Source: Pseudahrensia aquimaris
GTDB lineage: Bacteria; Pseudomonadota; Alphaproteobacteria; Rhizobiales; Rhizobiaceae
DNA length: 64,000 nucleotides
Direction of reading: 5' to 3'
NCBI RefSeq assembly: GCF_042676045.1
Contig: NZ_JBHTJV010000013.1
Coordinates: 62,001-126,000, forward strand
Shown here: piece by piece, positions 17,824 through 25,639 of the stretch
Position numbering within the stretch: the first letter of the stretch is position 1
Layout: the number at the start of each line of letters is the position of its first letter
Position numbers and translations under genes: made by a program
The notes under the pieces: generated by a model
What the model saw: only the letters and a program-made list of their open reading frames with translations
Database searches by the model: none
What the model was told of the DNA's origin: nothing

Positions 17824-18701
17824 GTGGACAGCTTCGCGGGGCCGGATTGATGGTGCTCGCCACCATGTTGATCGCCGCTTCCACTTTGTTTGCTAAAGCG
17901 TTGGGTGCAGGAGATGACCCACTCTCGCCCATCCAAGTGACATGGGGCCGCTACGTTTTTGGGCTGTGTCTGATTCTCCTATTGGCCCGTGGTGTAAAAC
18001 TGGATCATCCGCGTTGGCCGTTGCACATGGGTCGCGTCGGCTGCGGATGGCTCGGGGTGACGTGCATGTTCACCGCCGCTGCATCCATGCCTTTGGGGGA
18101 TGTGACTGCTATTTCCTTCACCAATCCGATCATCGCCATGGTGATTGCCGTGCCGCTGTTGGGTGAGCGCATTGGGCGCGTCCGTGTTGCATGCGCAGTG
18201 GGTGCTATGGTTGGTGCGTTGCTGTTGATCCGGCCTGGAGTTGCCGGGTTTCAGCCGGTGGCTTTGGTTGCTCTGTTGGCTGCATTGTTGTTCGGCTTTG
18301 AAGTGATCTTTTTAAAAATGCTGGCGGGCAAAGAGCGCACCATGCAGGTGGTCCTGATTGCGAACATGACGGGTGCTGCGCTTTCCTGCACCGTCGTTGG
18401 CTTTTTCTGGCAGGCTCCTTCGCTGACGCAGTGGCTGTTGATGATCGGCGTCGGCACAACAATGGTTTGCGCTCAAATCCTCTTCACCAACGCGCTGCGG
18501 CTTGGGGAGGCGGGTTTTATCCTTCCGTTCTCCTATGCGACATTGGTTTGGGCAACGGTTTACGATGCGGCCCTGTTTGGCACTGTTCCGGCGCCGCTCA
18601 GCTTTGCCGGTGGCTTAATCATCATTGCCTGCGGCATCACGCTGGCGCTGAGGGAAGGGCGGGCGAAGATGCCTGTTGTGCCGTCCCGGCCATCGGCTTA
18701 A
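17820..18701 (+). CDS. DMT superfamily (EamA) transporter
   Basis: 293-residue inner-membrane protein with ten predicted TM helices in two EamA repeats; the first repeat ends around TNPIIAMVIAVPLLGERIG, the characteristic end of an EamA unit. It probably exports or imports a small metabolite, and the substrate cannot be assigned. It is coupled to the DUF938 gene by an ATGA overlap. No terminator is evident before the rpsB promoter. Confidence 0.8.
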   Translation: MSGQLRGAGLMVLATMLIAASTLFAKALGAGDDPLSPIQVTWGRYVFGLCLILLLARGVKLDHPRWPLHMGRVGCGWLGVTCMFTAAASMPLGDVTAISFTNPIIAMVIAVPLLGERIGRVRVACAVGAMVGALLLIRPGVAGFQPVALVALLAALLFGFEVIFLKMLAGKERTMQVVLIANMTGAALSCTVVGFFWQAPSLTQWLLMIGVGTTMVCAQILFTNALRLGEAGFILPFSYATLVWATVYDAALFGTVPAPLSFAGGLIIIACGITLALREGRAKMPVVPSRPSA

Positions 18702-18733
18702 GCGGCAGCGCCCAAAACGGAAACCGATCCCTC

Positions 18734-18761
18734 TTGCCAGCGGCGCAAAAGGCTCTATAAG
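18734..18761 (+). promoter_or_regulatory. rpsB promoter
   Basis: TTGCCA at 18734-18739 and TATAAG at 18756-18761 with a 16-bp spacer, a good sigma-70-type match. It starts transcription near 18768 and gives rpsB a leader of about 165 nt. Confidence 0.65.
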
Positions 18762-18767
18762 GGCGCT

Positions 18768-18934
18768 CATTCCACACGCGGAAGCGTGTTGGTCACGGAC
18801 TTACCTTTCTTGAAGGTGCGCCTTCAGCCCCGAGTTAGCGATAACATGGCACCGACCAGCACTTCCGGTGCGGCGAGATCCCTCGTCGTTCTTATCCGCG
18901 CTAGGTTCAACCGGTAAATTAGGAGATGCGAGCT
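18768..18934 (+). other. Structured 5' leader of rpsB
   Basis: The leader holds at least two clear hairpins: ACACGC-GGAA-GCGTGT (18774-18789), capped by a GNRA tetraloop, and GCACCG (18849-18854) pairing with CGGTGC (18866-18871). The ribosome site AGGAG is at 18921-18925. Ribosomal protein S2 often controls its own mRNA through such a leader in other bacteria; that role here is inference. Confidence 0.45.
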
Positions 18935-20044
18935 ATGGCTCTGCCAGATTTTTCCATGCGCCAGCTTTTGGAAGCAGGCGTTCACTTTGGGCACCAGACA
19001 CACCGCTGGAACCCCAAAATGGGCCGATATATTTTCGGCAAACGTAACAACATCCACATTTTAGACCTTTCACAGTCCGTGCCGCTTCTGCACACGGCTT
19101 TGAAAGAAGTCTCCGACGTTGTCGCCAAAGGCGGCCGTATTCTGTTCGTGGGCACGAAGCGTCAGGCGTCCGAAATCGTTGCTGATGCTGCACGTCGCTC
19201 AGCTCAGTATTACGTCAACGCACGCTGGCTCGGCGGCATGCTGACGAACTGGAAAACGATTTCCAACTCGATCAAACGCTTGCGCGAACTGGAAGACCTG
19301 CTTTCTGGCGACGGTTCCGGTTTTACCAAAAAAGAGCTTTTGAACCTGACCCGCGAACGCGACAAGCTGGAGCGTGCGCTCGGTGGCATCAAAGACATGG
19401 GCGGCACGCCGGACATGATTTTCGTGATCGACACGAACAAAGAAGCGATTGCTATTCAAGAAGCCCGCAAGCTGAAGATTCCGGTCTGTGCGCTGCTCGA
19501 TTCCAACTGCGACCCCGACGGCGTTGATTTCCCGATCCCCGGCAACGATGACGCTGCCCGCGCAATCGCTCTGTATTGCGATCTGATCGCTAAAGCTGCG
19601 ATTGACGGCATTGCCCGCCAGCAGGGTTCCTCCGGCGTTGATCTCGGCGCGCAAGAAGTTGCGCCGGAAGAGCCAACGCTTGTTGAAGCTGTGGCCGAGC
19701 CAGTGGTTGAAGCTGTCGCGGCTGCACCTGCCGCCGTTGCTGACGCTGCGACTGCTGTGGTTGAGAAAGTGGCAGAAGTTGCTGAAGCGGCTGTCGAAGC
19801 TGTCAAAGAGCCGCTTTCCGGCCCGCTTTTCACAGCACCTGCAGGGGATGGCGATGATCTGAAAAAGATCAACGGCATTGGCCCGGTTGCAGAAAAGCAG
19901 TTGAACGAGCAGGGCATCACCACCTATGCGCAAATCGCGGCTCTGACCGATGATGAAGTGCAGAAGGTCGATGATTACATGCCGTTCTCCAGTGCGCAGA
20001 TCGTCGATTGGAAAGCGCAGGCGGCTGAACTCGCCAAGGGCTAA
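18935..20044 (+). CDS. rpsB: 30S ribosomal protein S2 with C-terminal helix-hairpin-helix extension
   Basis: Small-subunit protein S2. The core (residues 1 to about 235) is standard: MRQLLEAGVHFGHQTHRWNPKM at the start and the DTNKEAIAIQEARKL region later. Then comes an Ala/Glu/Val-rich linker (about 240-290) and a C-terminal module with LKKINGIGPVAEKQLNEQG near residue 309, a helix-hairpin-helix-type fold. At 369 residues it is over 100 longer than E. coli S2. The ATG at 18935 is chosen because AGGAG lies 9 nt upstream; the ATG at 18926 abuts that site. tsf follows, as in most bacteria. Confidence 0.95.
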   Translation: MALPDFSMRQLLEAGVHFGHQTHRWNPKMGRYIFGKRNNIHILDLSQSVPLLHTALKEVSDVVAKGGRILFVGTKRQASEIVADAARRSAQYYVNARWLGGMLTNWKTISNSIKRLRELEDLLSGDGSGFTKKELLNLTRERDKLERALGGIKDMGGTPDMIFVIDTNKEAIAIQEARKLKIPVCALLDSNCDPDGVDFPIPGNDDAARAIALYCDLIAKAAIDGIARQQGSSGVDLGAQEVAPEEPTLVEAVAEPVVEAVAAAPAAVADAATAVVEKVAEVAEAAVEAVKEPLSGPLFTAPAGDGDDLKKINGIGPVAEKQLNEQGITTYAQIAALTDDEVQKVDDYMPFSSAQIVDWKAQAAELAKG

Positions 20045-20076
20045 GGCACCACGCCTATAAGCCATGCAAAATATGC

Positions 20077-20103
20077 AACGGAGCCTGCTTGGCGGGCTTC
20101 GTT
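20077..20103 (+). terminator. Intercistronic hairpin between rpsB and tsf
   Basis: AACGGAGCC pairs with GGCTTCGTT (nine pairs, one G-U) around a short loop, followed by a T-rich but interrupted stretch (GATTTACACTTATT). It may be a weak terminator or attenuator that lowers tsf relative to rpsB, or a processing site. Confidence 0.45.
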
Positions 20104-20183
20104 GATTTACACTTATTCCACCCCACATGCGTTGGCGAAACCGCCCGCTAGGGGCTTTTATAGACACCGAAAGGGTTAGACCG

Positions 20184-21101
20184 ATGGCTATTACAGCTGC
20201 ACAGGTTAAAGAGCTGCGCGACAAATCCGGCGCAGGCATGATGGATTGCAAAACCGCGTTGAACGAAAACGACGGTGATATGGAAGCGGCTATGGATTGG
20301 CTGCGCACCAAAGGCATTGCAAAGGCTGATAAAAAGTCTGCCCGCACCGCCGCCGAAGGTCTTGTCGCTGTCAAAGGCGAGGGAACGAAGTCGGCTGTGG
20401 TTGAGGTCAACGCCGAGACCGACTTTGTCTCGCGCAACGATGACTTTCAGGCACTTGCCCGTGGGATCGCAGATGTTGCGATTTCAACGGACGGCTCGGT
20501 CGATGCGATCACGTCTGCCGACATGGGCGGCCAAACTGTTGCCGACGCCATCACCAAAGCCATTGCGACGATTGGCGAGAATATGAACCTGCGCCGGGCT
20601 TCCGTAATGGAAGTCTCTGATGGTGTGGTTGCGTCCTATGTCCACAATGCGATCGCAGATGGCTTGGGCAAGATCGGTGTTCTGGTCGCGCTGGAATCGA
20701 CTGGCGACAAAGCTGCCTTGGAGGCGATTGGTCGCCAGGTTGCCATGCACGTTGCTGCCACCAACCCGCTGGCTGCCACGAAAGATGATATGGATCAGGA
20801 AGTTGTCGAGCGTGAAAAGAAAATTTTCACCGAAACGGCCCGTGAATCCGGCAAGCCGGACAACATCATCGAGAAAATGGTCGAAGGCCGTATTCGCAAA
20901 TTCTACGAAGAGAACGTGCTGATGTCGCAAACCTTCGTGATTGATGGCGAAAACAGCGTTGAGCAGGCATTGAAGAACGCTGAAGCTGATGTCGGCGCAC
21001 CGATTGCGATGAAGGGCTTTGTCCGCTTTCAGCTTGGTGAAGGTATTGAAAAAGAAGAAGATGACTTCGCTGCCGAAGTCGCTTCGATGGCAAAGGGCTA
21101 A
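20184..21101 (+). CDS. tsf: Translation elongation factor Ts
   Basis: Nucleotide exchange factor for EF-Tu, 305 residues. The N-terminal UBA-like domain MAITAAQVKELRDKSGAGMMD and the EF-Tu-contacting TDFVSRN motif near residue 80 are present, and the length is typical. The ATG at 20184 starts the family sequence and has AAAGGG about ten bases upstream; the longer in-frame start at 20127 is not supported. A strong terminator follows. Confidence 0.97.
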   Translation: MAITAAQVKELRDKSGAGMMDCKTALNENDGDMEAAMDWLRTKGIAKADKKSARTAAEGLVAVKGEGTKSAVVEVNAETDFVSRNDDFQALARGIADVAISTDGSVDAITSADMGGQTVADAITKAIATIGENMNLRRASVMEVSDGVVASYVHNAIADGLGKIGVLVALESTGDKAALEAIGRQVAMHVAATNPLAATKDDMDQEVVEREKKIFTETARESGKPDNIIEKMVEGRIRKFYEENVLMSQTFVIDGENSVEQALKNAEADVGAPIAMKGFVRFQLGEGIEKEEDDFAAEVASMAKG

Positions 21102-21122
21102 GTTCTTTTCCAAATCTTTGAG

Positions 21123-21155
21123 AAAGGCCGGTTTGGAAACGAACCGGCCTTTTTC
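21123..21155 (+). terminator. Rho-independent terminator after tsf
   Basis: AAGGCCGGTT pairs with AACCGGCCTT across a short loop (TGGAAACG), followed by TTTTCTTT. This is a strong intrinsic terminator that separates rpsB-tsf from pyrH. Confidence 0.9.
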
Positions 21156-21277
21156 TTTGTCTTGATGGTGTAATTGTGTTGGGACAACCGGGGTCAGCCG
21201 TGGTGACAAGGGGGGCGGCTTTGTATACCGATTGTGACACCCATTTCGAAGCGCCACCAATGGCGGCAGGCATTGTC

Positions 21278-21997
21278 ATGAAACCGGTTTATTCGCGCAT
21301 TCTGTATAAAATTTCCGGCGAAGCGCTGATGGGCTCCAAAGATTTTGGCATAGACCCAATGATGGTGGAGCAGGTGGTTGACGATGTCGCGCACGCTTCT
21401 TCTCTTGGCACATCAATTGCGCTGGTGGTTGGCGGAGGAAATCTGTTTCGCGGGGTGTCGTTGGCAGCTGGTGGTGCCGACCGCGTCACAGGCGACCATA
21501 TGGGAATGCTGGCGATCATCATGAATGCGCTTGCGATTCGCATGGAATTCGACAAGCGAGGCGTGGCTGCGACCGTGTTGTCAGGCTTGGCTGTTCCACA
21601 GGTCTGCGCCCCTTTCACACAACGCGCCATGATCGAGGCGCGGGATGCGGGCCACGTGTTGATATTTGCCGGCGGTACCGGCAGCCCTTACTTCACATCG
21701 GATACGGCAGCAGCCTTGCGGGCTGCGGAATTTGGGGCACAAGCCATCGTCAAAGGCACGCAAGTTGACGGAATTTATAGCGCTGATCCCAAAAAAGACA
21801 AAAACGCGAAGCGTTATGAAACGCTTACCCACGATCGGGTGCTGGAAGAGGGATTGGGCATCATGGACGCCTCTGCCGTGGCGCTGGCTCGGGACAACGA
21901 TATTGACGTGGTGGTGTTTTCAATCCACCAGAAGGGCGAGTTGGCCCGCGTGATTTGCGGGCAAGGCACATTTTCTCGCGTTTCTTCCAGTGAATGA
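21278..21997 (+). CDS. pyrH: Uridylate kinase
   Basis: Phosphorylates UMP to UDP in pyrimidine nucleotide synthesis; amino-acid-kinase fold. 239 residues, the family length. Visible motifs are LYKISGEALMG at the N-terminus, VVGGGNLFRG near residue 51, and GTGSPYFTSDTAAALRA near 135. The start at 21278 (MKPVYSRILYK) fits family starts and has a GGCAGG upstream; the ATG at 21260 would add six residues and is the main alternative. It lies downstream of the tsf terminator, so it probably has its own promoter. Confidence 0.94.
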   Translation: MKPVYSRILYKISGEALMGSKDFGIDPMMVEQVVDDVAHASSLGTSIALVVGGGNLFRGVSLAAGGADRVTGDHMGMLAIIMNALAIRMEFDKRGVAATVLSGLAVPQVCAPFTQRAMIEARDAGHVLIFAGGTGSPYFTSDTAAALRAAEFGAQAIVKGTQVDGIYSADPKKDKNAKRYETLTHDRVLEEGLGIMDASAVALARDNDIDVVVFSIHQKGELARVICGQGTFSRVSSSE

Positions 21998-22027
21998 CGC
22001 AGCTAAAATTACGGGGACTTAGACACG

Positions 22028-22585
22028 ATGGCCGGAGCCGATCACAACGACATTAAACGCCGGATGGAGGGCGCTGTTGCCGCTTTTAAAAGCGATTTGG
22101 GCGGTTTGCGCACCGGGCGGGCATCGGCAGCCTTGCTTGATCCGGTGATGGTTGACGCTTACGGCGCTAAAACGCCGCTTACACAAGTAGCAAACGTTAA
22201 CGCGCCGGAGCCGAAGCTGATTACAGTGCAGATTTGGGACAAGAGTTTGGTTGGCCCCGTAGACAAGGCCGTGCGTGAAGCCGGCTTGGGGCTGAACCCT
22301 GTTGTGGATGGCCAAAATTTGCGTATTCCGCTGCCGGACTTGAACGAAGAGCGGCGTCGCGAACTGGTGAAGATTGCAAAAGACTACGCAGAGAATGCAA
22401 AGGTCGCTATCCGCCACGTGCGCCGCGATGGGATGGAGGCCTTGAAGAAGGCCGAGAAGGATAAAGAGATCGGCCAGGACGAAGCACGCTCTGACGGCGA
22501 GAAAATTCAGAAGCAGACGGATGAAATGGTATCGGAAGTAGAGAAAATCCTAGCTCAAAAGGAAGAGGAAATCATGCAGGTCTAG
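22028..22585 (+). CDS. frr: Ribosome recycling factor
   Basis: Splits post-termination ribosomes with EF-G. 185 residues, normal length, with the characteristic N-terminal helix (KRRMEGAVAAFKSDLGGLRTGRAS) and IPLPDLNEERRRELVKIAKDYAE near residue 100. It follows pyrH by 30 nt, the standard pyrH-frr-uppS-cdsA order. Confidence 0.97.
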   Translation: MAGADHNDIKRRMEGAVAAFKSDLGGLRTGRASAALLDPVMVDAYGAKTPLTQVANVNAPEPKLITVQIWDKSLVGPVDKAVREAGLGLNPVVDGQNLRIPLPDLNEERRRELVKIAKDYAENAKVAIRHVRRDGMEALKKAEKDKEIGQDEARSDGEKIQKQTDEMVSEVEKILAQKEEEIMQV

Positions 22586-22621
22586 GGCTGACAGCCTTAG
22601 CTTCCGCATGCGCTGTTGCCC

Positions 22622-23377
22622 ATGAACATCTTGCCCGACATGAAATCTCCGAATATCGCAGCCTCTGTGCCGCGCCATATCGGCATTATCATGGATGGAA
22701 ACGGGCGTTGGGCGCAGGCGCGAGGGCTGACTCGCAGTGCCGGACATCGCAAAGGCGTTGACGCCGTGCGCCGCGCAATTCGTGCTTGTGGCGAACTCGG
22801 CGTGGAAACGGTGACACTGTTCTCGTTCTCATCAGAAAATTGGTCGCGCCCGGCGGGCGAGGTCAACGATCTTATGGGATTGCTGAAAATGTTCATCCGT
22901 CGCGACCTTGCTGATCTGCACAAGGAGGGCGTGAAGGTTTGCGTGATTGGGTCGCGCACAAACGTCCCCGCTGATATTCTCCCGCTGATTGAAGAAGCGG
23001 AAAAACTGACATTCCACAATACCGCTCAACGTCTTGTTATCGCCTTCAACTACGGAGCGCGTGATGAGATTGTGCGGGCCACGCAAAAATTGGCAGCGCA
23101 GGTGGCGGCTGGCGAACTGGCTCCCTCTGACATCAGCGTAGAGGCAATTGATGCGGCGCTGGATACCAGCGACTGGTCGGACCCAGAATTGATTATCCGG
23201 ACATCTGGCGAGCAACGCTTGTCTAACTTTTTGCTCTGGCAGGCTGCTTATTCCGAATTGGTGTTTCTTGATGTGCTCTGGCCGGATTTTGATAAAACCC
23301 ATTTGCAAGCGGCTTTGGCTGAATTTTCAGCCCGTGATCGACGTTTTGGCGGTGTCGTTGTGCAAGCTGCGCAATAG
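22622..23377 (+). CDS. uppS: Isoprenyl transferase (undecaprenyl diphosphate synthase)
   Basis: Cis-prenyltransferase that builds the C55 lipid carrier for peptidoglycan and LPS. 251 residues. The catalytic aspartate is in HIGIIMDGNGRWAQARG; FSSENWSRP near residue 70 and the C-terminal IIRTSGEQRLSNFLLWQ are the other family signatures. I use the ATG at 22622; a TTG at 22616 gives two extra residues. Confidence 0.95.
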   Translation: MNILPDMKSPNIAASVPRHIGIIMDGNGRWAQARGLTRSAGHRKGVDAVRRAIRACGELGVETVTLFSFSSENWSRPAGEVNDLMGLLKMFIRRDLADLHKEGVKVCVIGSRTNVPADILPLIEEAEKLTFHNTAQRLVIAFNYGARDEIVRATQKLAAQVAAGELAPSDISVEAIDAALDTSDWSDPELIIRTSGEQRLSNFLLWQAAYSELVFLDVLWPDFDKTHLQAALAEFSARDRRFGGVVVQAAQ

Positions 23378-23389
23378 GCGCGCGATTTC

Positions 23390-24085
23390 ATGAAACCCAC
23401 TTCCGTCGAAACGCCATCCGGCAAGCCGCCCCGCAGGAAACTGCGCGAGCACTCTGAACTCACCCAGCGGATTGTGTCTGCACTTGTGCTCGTTGGCATT
23501 GCGCTGCCATTGATTTGGCTTGGGGGCATCGCAACCTGGATTATGGCGGCTGCGCTTTTTGCTCTGTGTTTATACGAATGGCGGTTGATGACCGCCGGAG
23601 CAGGGGCATCTATCGCGGCTCTCGGTCTGGCCTATTGTGGTCTGACGTTCACGCTGCCGATCATTCGTGATGCGCTCTTGCCGGATGGTTTGTTTCTTCT
23701 GATTTTGCTGTTTCTCGCTGTTATCGCCTCAGACGTCTTTGCGTATTTCTCGGGCCGCGCGATTGGTGGCCCCAAGCTCATGCCATCGGTCTCGCCGAAT
23801 AAAACGATTTCCGGTGCGTTGGGTGGCTTGGTCGGTGCTGTTGTGGTGGCATCAGTTTATGCAGCAATTGTTCCTCAGGTTACCGTGATGACCGCCGCTG
23901 TCGGTGCTGCGGTGCTTGCGGTCTTTTCGCAAGCTGGTGATTTGTTTGAGAGCGGCATGAAGCGGCGGTTCAACGTAAAGGATTCCAGCCAGTTGATTCC
24001 CGGCCACGGTGGATTTCTTGACCGTGTGGACGGTTTATTGGGCGCTTCAATCCCGATGCTGGTTTACGTTGTGTTAACCACGTGA
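23390..24085 (+). CDS. cdsA: Phosphatidate cytidylyltransferase
   Basis: Makes CDP-diacylglycerol for phospholipid synthesis in the inner membrane. 231 residues with about six TM helices; the CDP-alcohol signature SGMKRRFNVKDSSQLIPGHGGFLDRVDG is near the C-terminus. It is shorter than E. coli CdsA (about 285), mainly at the N-terminus, but the catalytic end is intact. In many Rhizobiales dxr follows directly; here it does not. Confidence 0.93.
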   Translation: MKPTSVETPSGKPPRRKLREHSELTQRIVSALVLVGIALPLIWLGGIATWIMAAALFALCLYEWRLMTAGAGASIAALGLAYCGLTFTLPIIRDALLPDGLFLLILLFLAVIASDVFAYFSGRAIGGPKLMPSVSPNKTISGALGGLVGAVVVASVYAAIVPQVTVMTAAVGAAVLAVFSQAGDLFESGMKRRFNVKDSSQLIPGHGGFLDRVDGLLGASIPMLVYVVLTT

Positions 24086-24305
24086 GCGTGCAGCGCGCCC
24101 GGCAGCAAGGAAGTGTTACACTTTGTGACGATAATTGCCTTGCTTGTGTCGCATTGCTCTCGCTAGTGGGAACAGATAATCCTTCAGTGCACTCGGCCGT
24201 ATGATGGCTGGGTCTAAAAGTGATTGAGACAGGTGCGGTTTGCGCGTCATCGTTCGGCCTTGGCCAGAACACGCGCTACGCCAACGGGGCAAACGGGAAA
24301 ACTTT
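24086..24305 (+). other. 220-bp gap between cdsA and rseP, no dxr
   Basis: No gene is evident. A GTG overlapping the cdsA stop opens a frame of about 40 codons with no ribosome site or recognisable product. No trace of 1-deoxy-D-xylulose-5-phosphate reductoisomerase (dxr), the usual gene at this spot in many alphaproteobacteria, is visible in any frame. I saw no convincing promoter. Confidence 0.6.
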
Positions 24306-25454
24306 ATGGATTTGACGTCTCTGCCGCTGGTGCTGTTCGATTTTCTGGTTTGGAAACTTCTGCCATTCCTGTTCGTGCTCACGATTGTCGTATTCTTCCA
24401 CGAACTCGGCCATTTTCTCGTGGGGCGGTGGAATAAGGTAAAAGCCGAAGTGTTTGCGGTGGGTTTCGGCCCGGAATTGTTCGGTTTTACTGACCGCTAC
24501 AACACCCGATGGAAATTCTGTGCTGTGCCACTTGGGGGTTATGTGAAGTTTGCAGGCGATGGAAACGTCGCCAGCCAGCCAGACCCCGATGCGCTGGAGC
24601 AAATGAGCCAAAGCGAACGCGAAGGCACATTGGAAGGAGCCGCTCTGTGGCGCCGTGCACTTATCGTTGCTGCTGGCCCAATTGCTAATTTCATTCTTGC
24701 TATCGTTATCTACACAGCACTTTTCATGGTGCACGACGATGTGCAGCGTGTGCCGGTTGTTGGCGAAATCGCCGCTGGATCACCTGCGCAGGAAGCCGGT
24801 TTCCAGCCTGAAGACCTTATTGTTGAATTGAACGGGGACGCGATTACAAGTTTTCGCCAGATTTCGGAAGCCACGATGTTGAACTCCGGTGAGGCGATGA
24901 ATTTCGTTGTGGAAAGAGCTGGCGAGCGAATTGAGCTGGTCGCGACACCCCGGCTGGTCGATCAGGAAGACCGTTTCGGCAATTCATTCAAAGTCGCGCA
25001 AATCGGTGTGCGCTCGAAGACGGGCGAGGAATACCTTCGCGTCACGAGCCTCGGGCCAGTCGATGCGTTTAATAAGGCCGTTGGCAGCACAGGGCTGGTT
25101 GTCAAAGGCACGTTCAACTTTCTGCGCGAGATGATTTTGGGCAAGCAAAGCGCCACAGAACTGCGCGGCCCCCTAGGAATCGGGCAGGTGACGTCTCAAG
25201 TGGCAACGCTTGGTTTTGCCGAGCTTATGTCGTTGGCGGCAGTTATTTCCGTCTCCATTGGTCTGCTGAACCTGTTTCCAATACCGATGCTGGATGGCGG
25301 ACATTTGGTGTTTTACGCCATTGAAGCTGTGCGCGGCAAAGCGGTTTCGCCTGCCGTAATGGAATGGTCATTTAAGGTCGGACTTGGGTGTTTGTTGTTC
25401 ATGATGTTGTTTGCCACTACAAACGATATCGGGCGATTGCTGCCAGGTGGATAG
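24306..25454 (+). CDS. rseP: Site-2 protease RseP (RIP metalloprotease)
   Basis: Inner-membrane zinc protease that cuts transmembrane anti-sigma factors and leftover signal peptides. 382 residues. The active-site HELGH is at residues 32-36 in the first TM helix, a PDZ domain lies around 115-200, and the second catalytic motif is PMLDGGHLVFY near 328. I chose the ATG at 24306 (MDLTSLPLVLFDF), so that HELGH is near the N-terminus as in the family; the frame is open to 24240. It forms an envelope block with bamA. Confidence 0.93.
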   Translation: MDLTSLPLVLFDFLVWKLLPFLFVLTIVVFFHELGHFLVGRWNKVKAEVFAVGFGPELFGFTDRYNTRWKFCAVPLGGYVKFAGDGNVASQPDPDALEQMSQSEREGTLEGAALWRRALIVAAGPIANFILAIVIYTALFMVHDDVQRVPVVGEIAAGSPAQEAGFQPEDLIVELNGDAITSFRQISEATMLNSGEAMNFVVERAGERIELVATPRLVDQEDRFGNSFKVAQIGVRSKTGEEYLRVTSLGPVDAFNKAVGSTGLVVKGTFNFLREMILGKQSATELRGPLGIGQVTSQVATLGFAELMSLAAVISVSIGLLNLFPIPMLDGGHLVFYAIEAVRGKAVSPAVMEWSFKVGLGCLLFMMLFATTNDIGRLLPGG

Positions 25455-25489
25455 GAGATGGGTTGAAATGGAACGGAAATTAACCTTTG

Positions 25490-25505
25490 ATTAACCTTCA
25501 GATCA
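25490..25505 (+). promoter_or_regulatory. CtrA-type binding site upstream of bamA
   Basis: TTAA (25490-25493), seven bases, then TTAAC (25501-25505): a perfect match to the full CtrA consensus TTAA-N7-TTAAC. It lies about 130-150 bp before the bamA start. CtrA is controlled by CckA, whose gene is in this window. Function is inferred from the motif. Confidence 0.55.
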
Positions 25506-25639
25506 GTGTCTGTTGCGTTTTTGTATCGGTGAAAGCGAAACGGGGCAAAGGAGCCGGTAGAGCGGTTGCAACCCTAAAAAAAGACTATACAAACAGTTAA
25601 AATTCAAACGGATTCCGCATGTCCTCTCGGGGTGAGAAT

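Noticed and set aside
19199..20437. 412-codon open frame antisense to rpsB and tsf
   Set aside because: Covers two certain ribosome-related genes; its composition follows from their codon use.
24082..24204. About 40 codons starting at a GTG that overlaps the cdsA stop
   Set aside because: No ribosome site, no resemblance to dxr or any family, and no features beyond an open frame.
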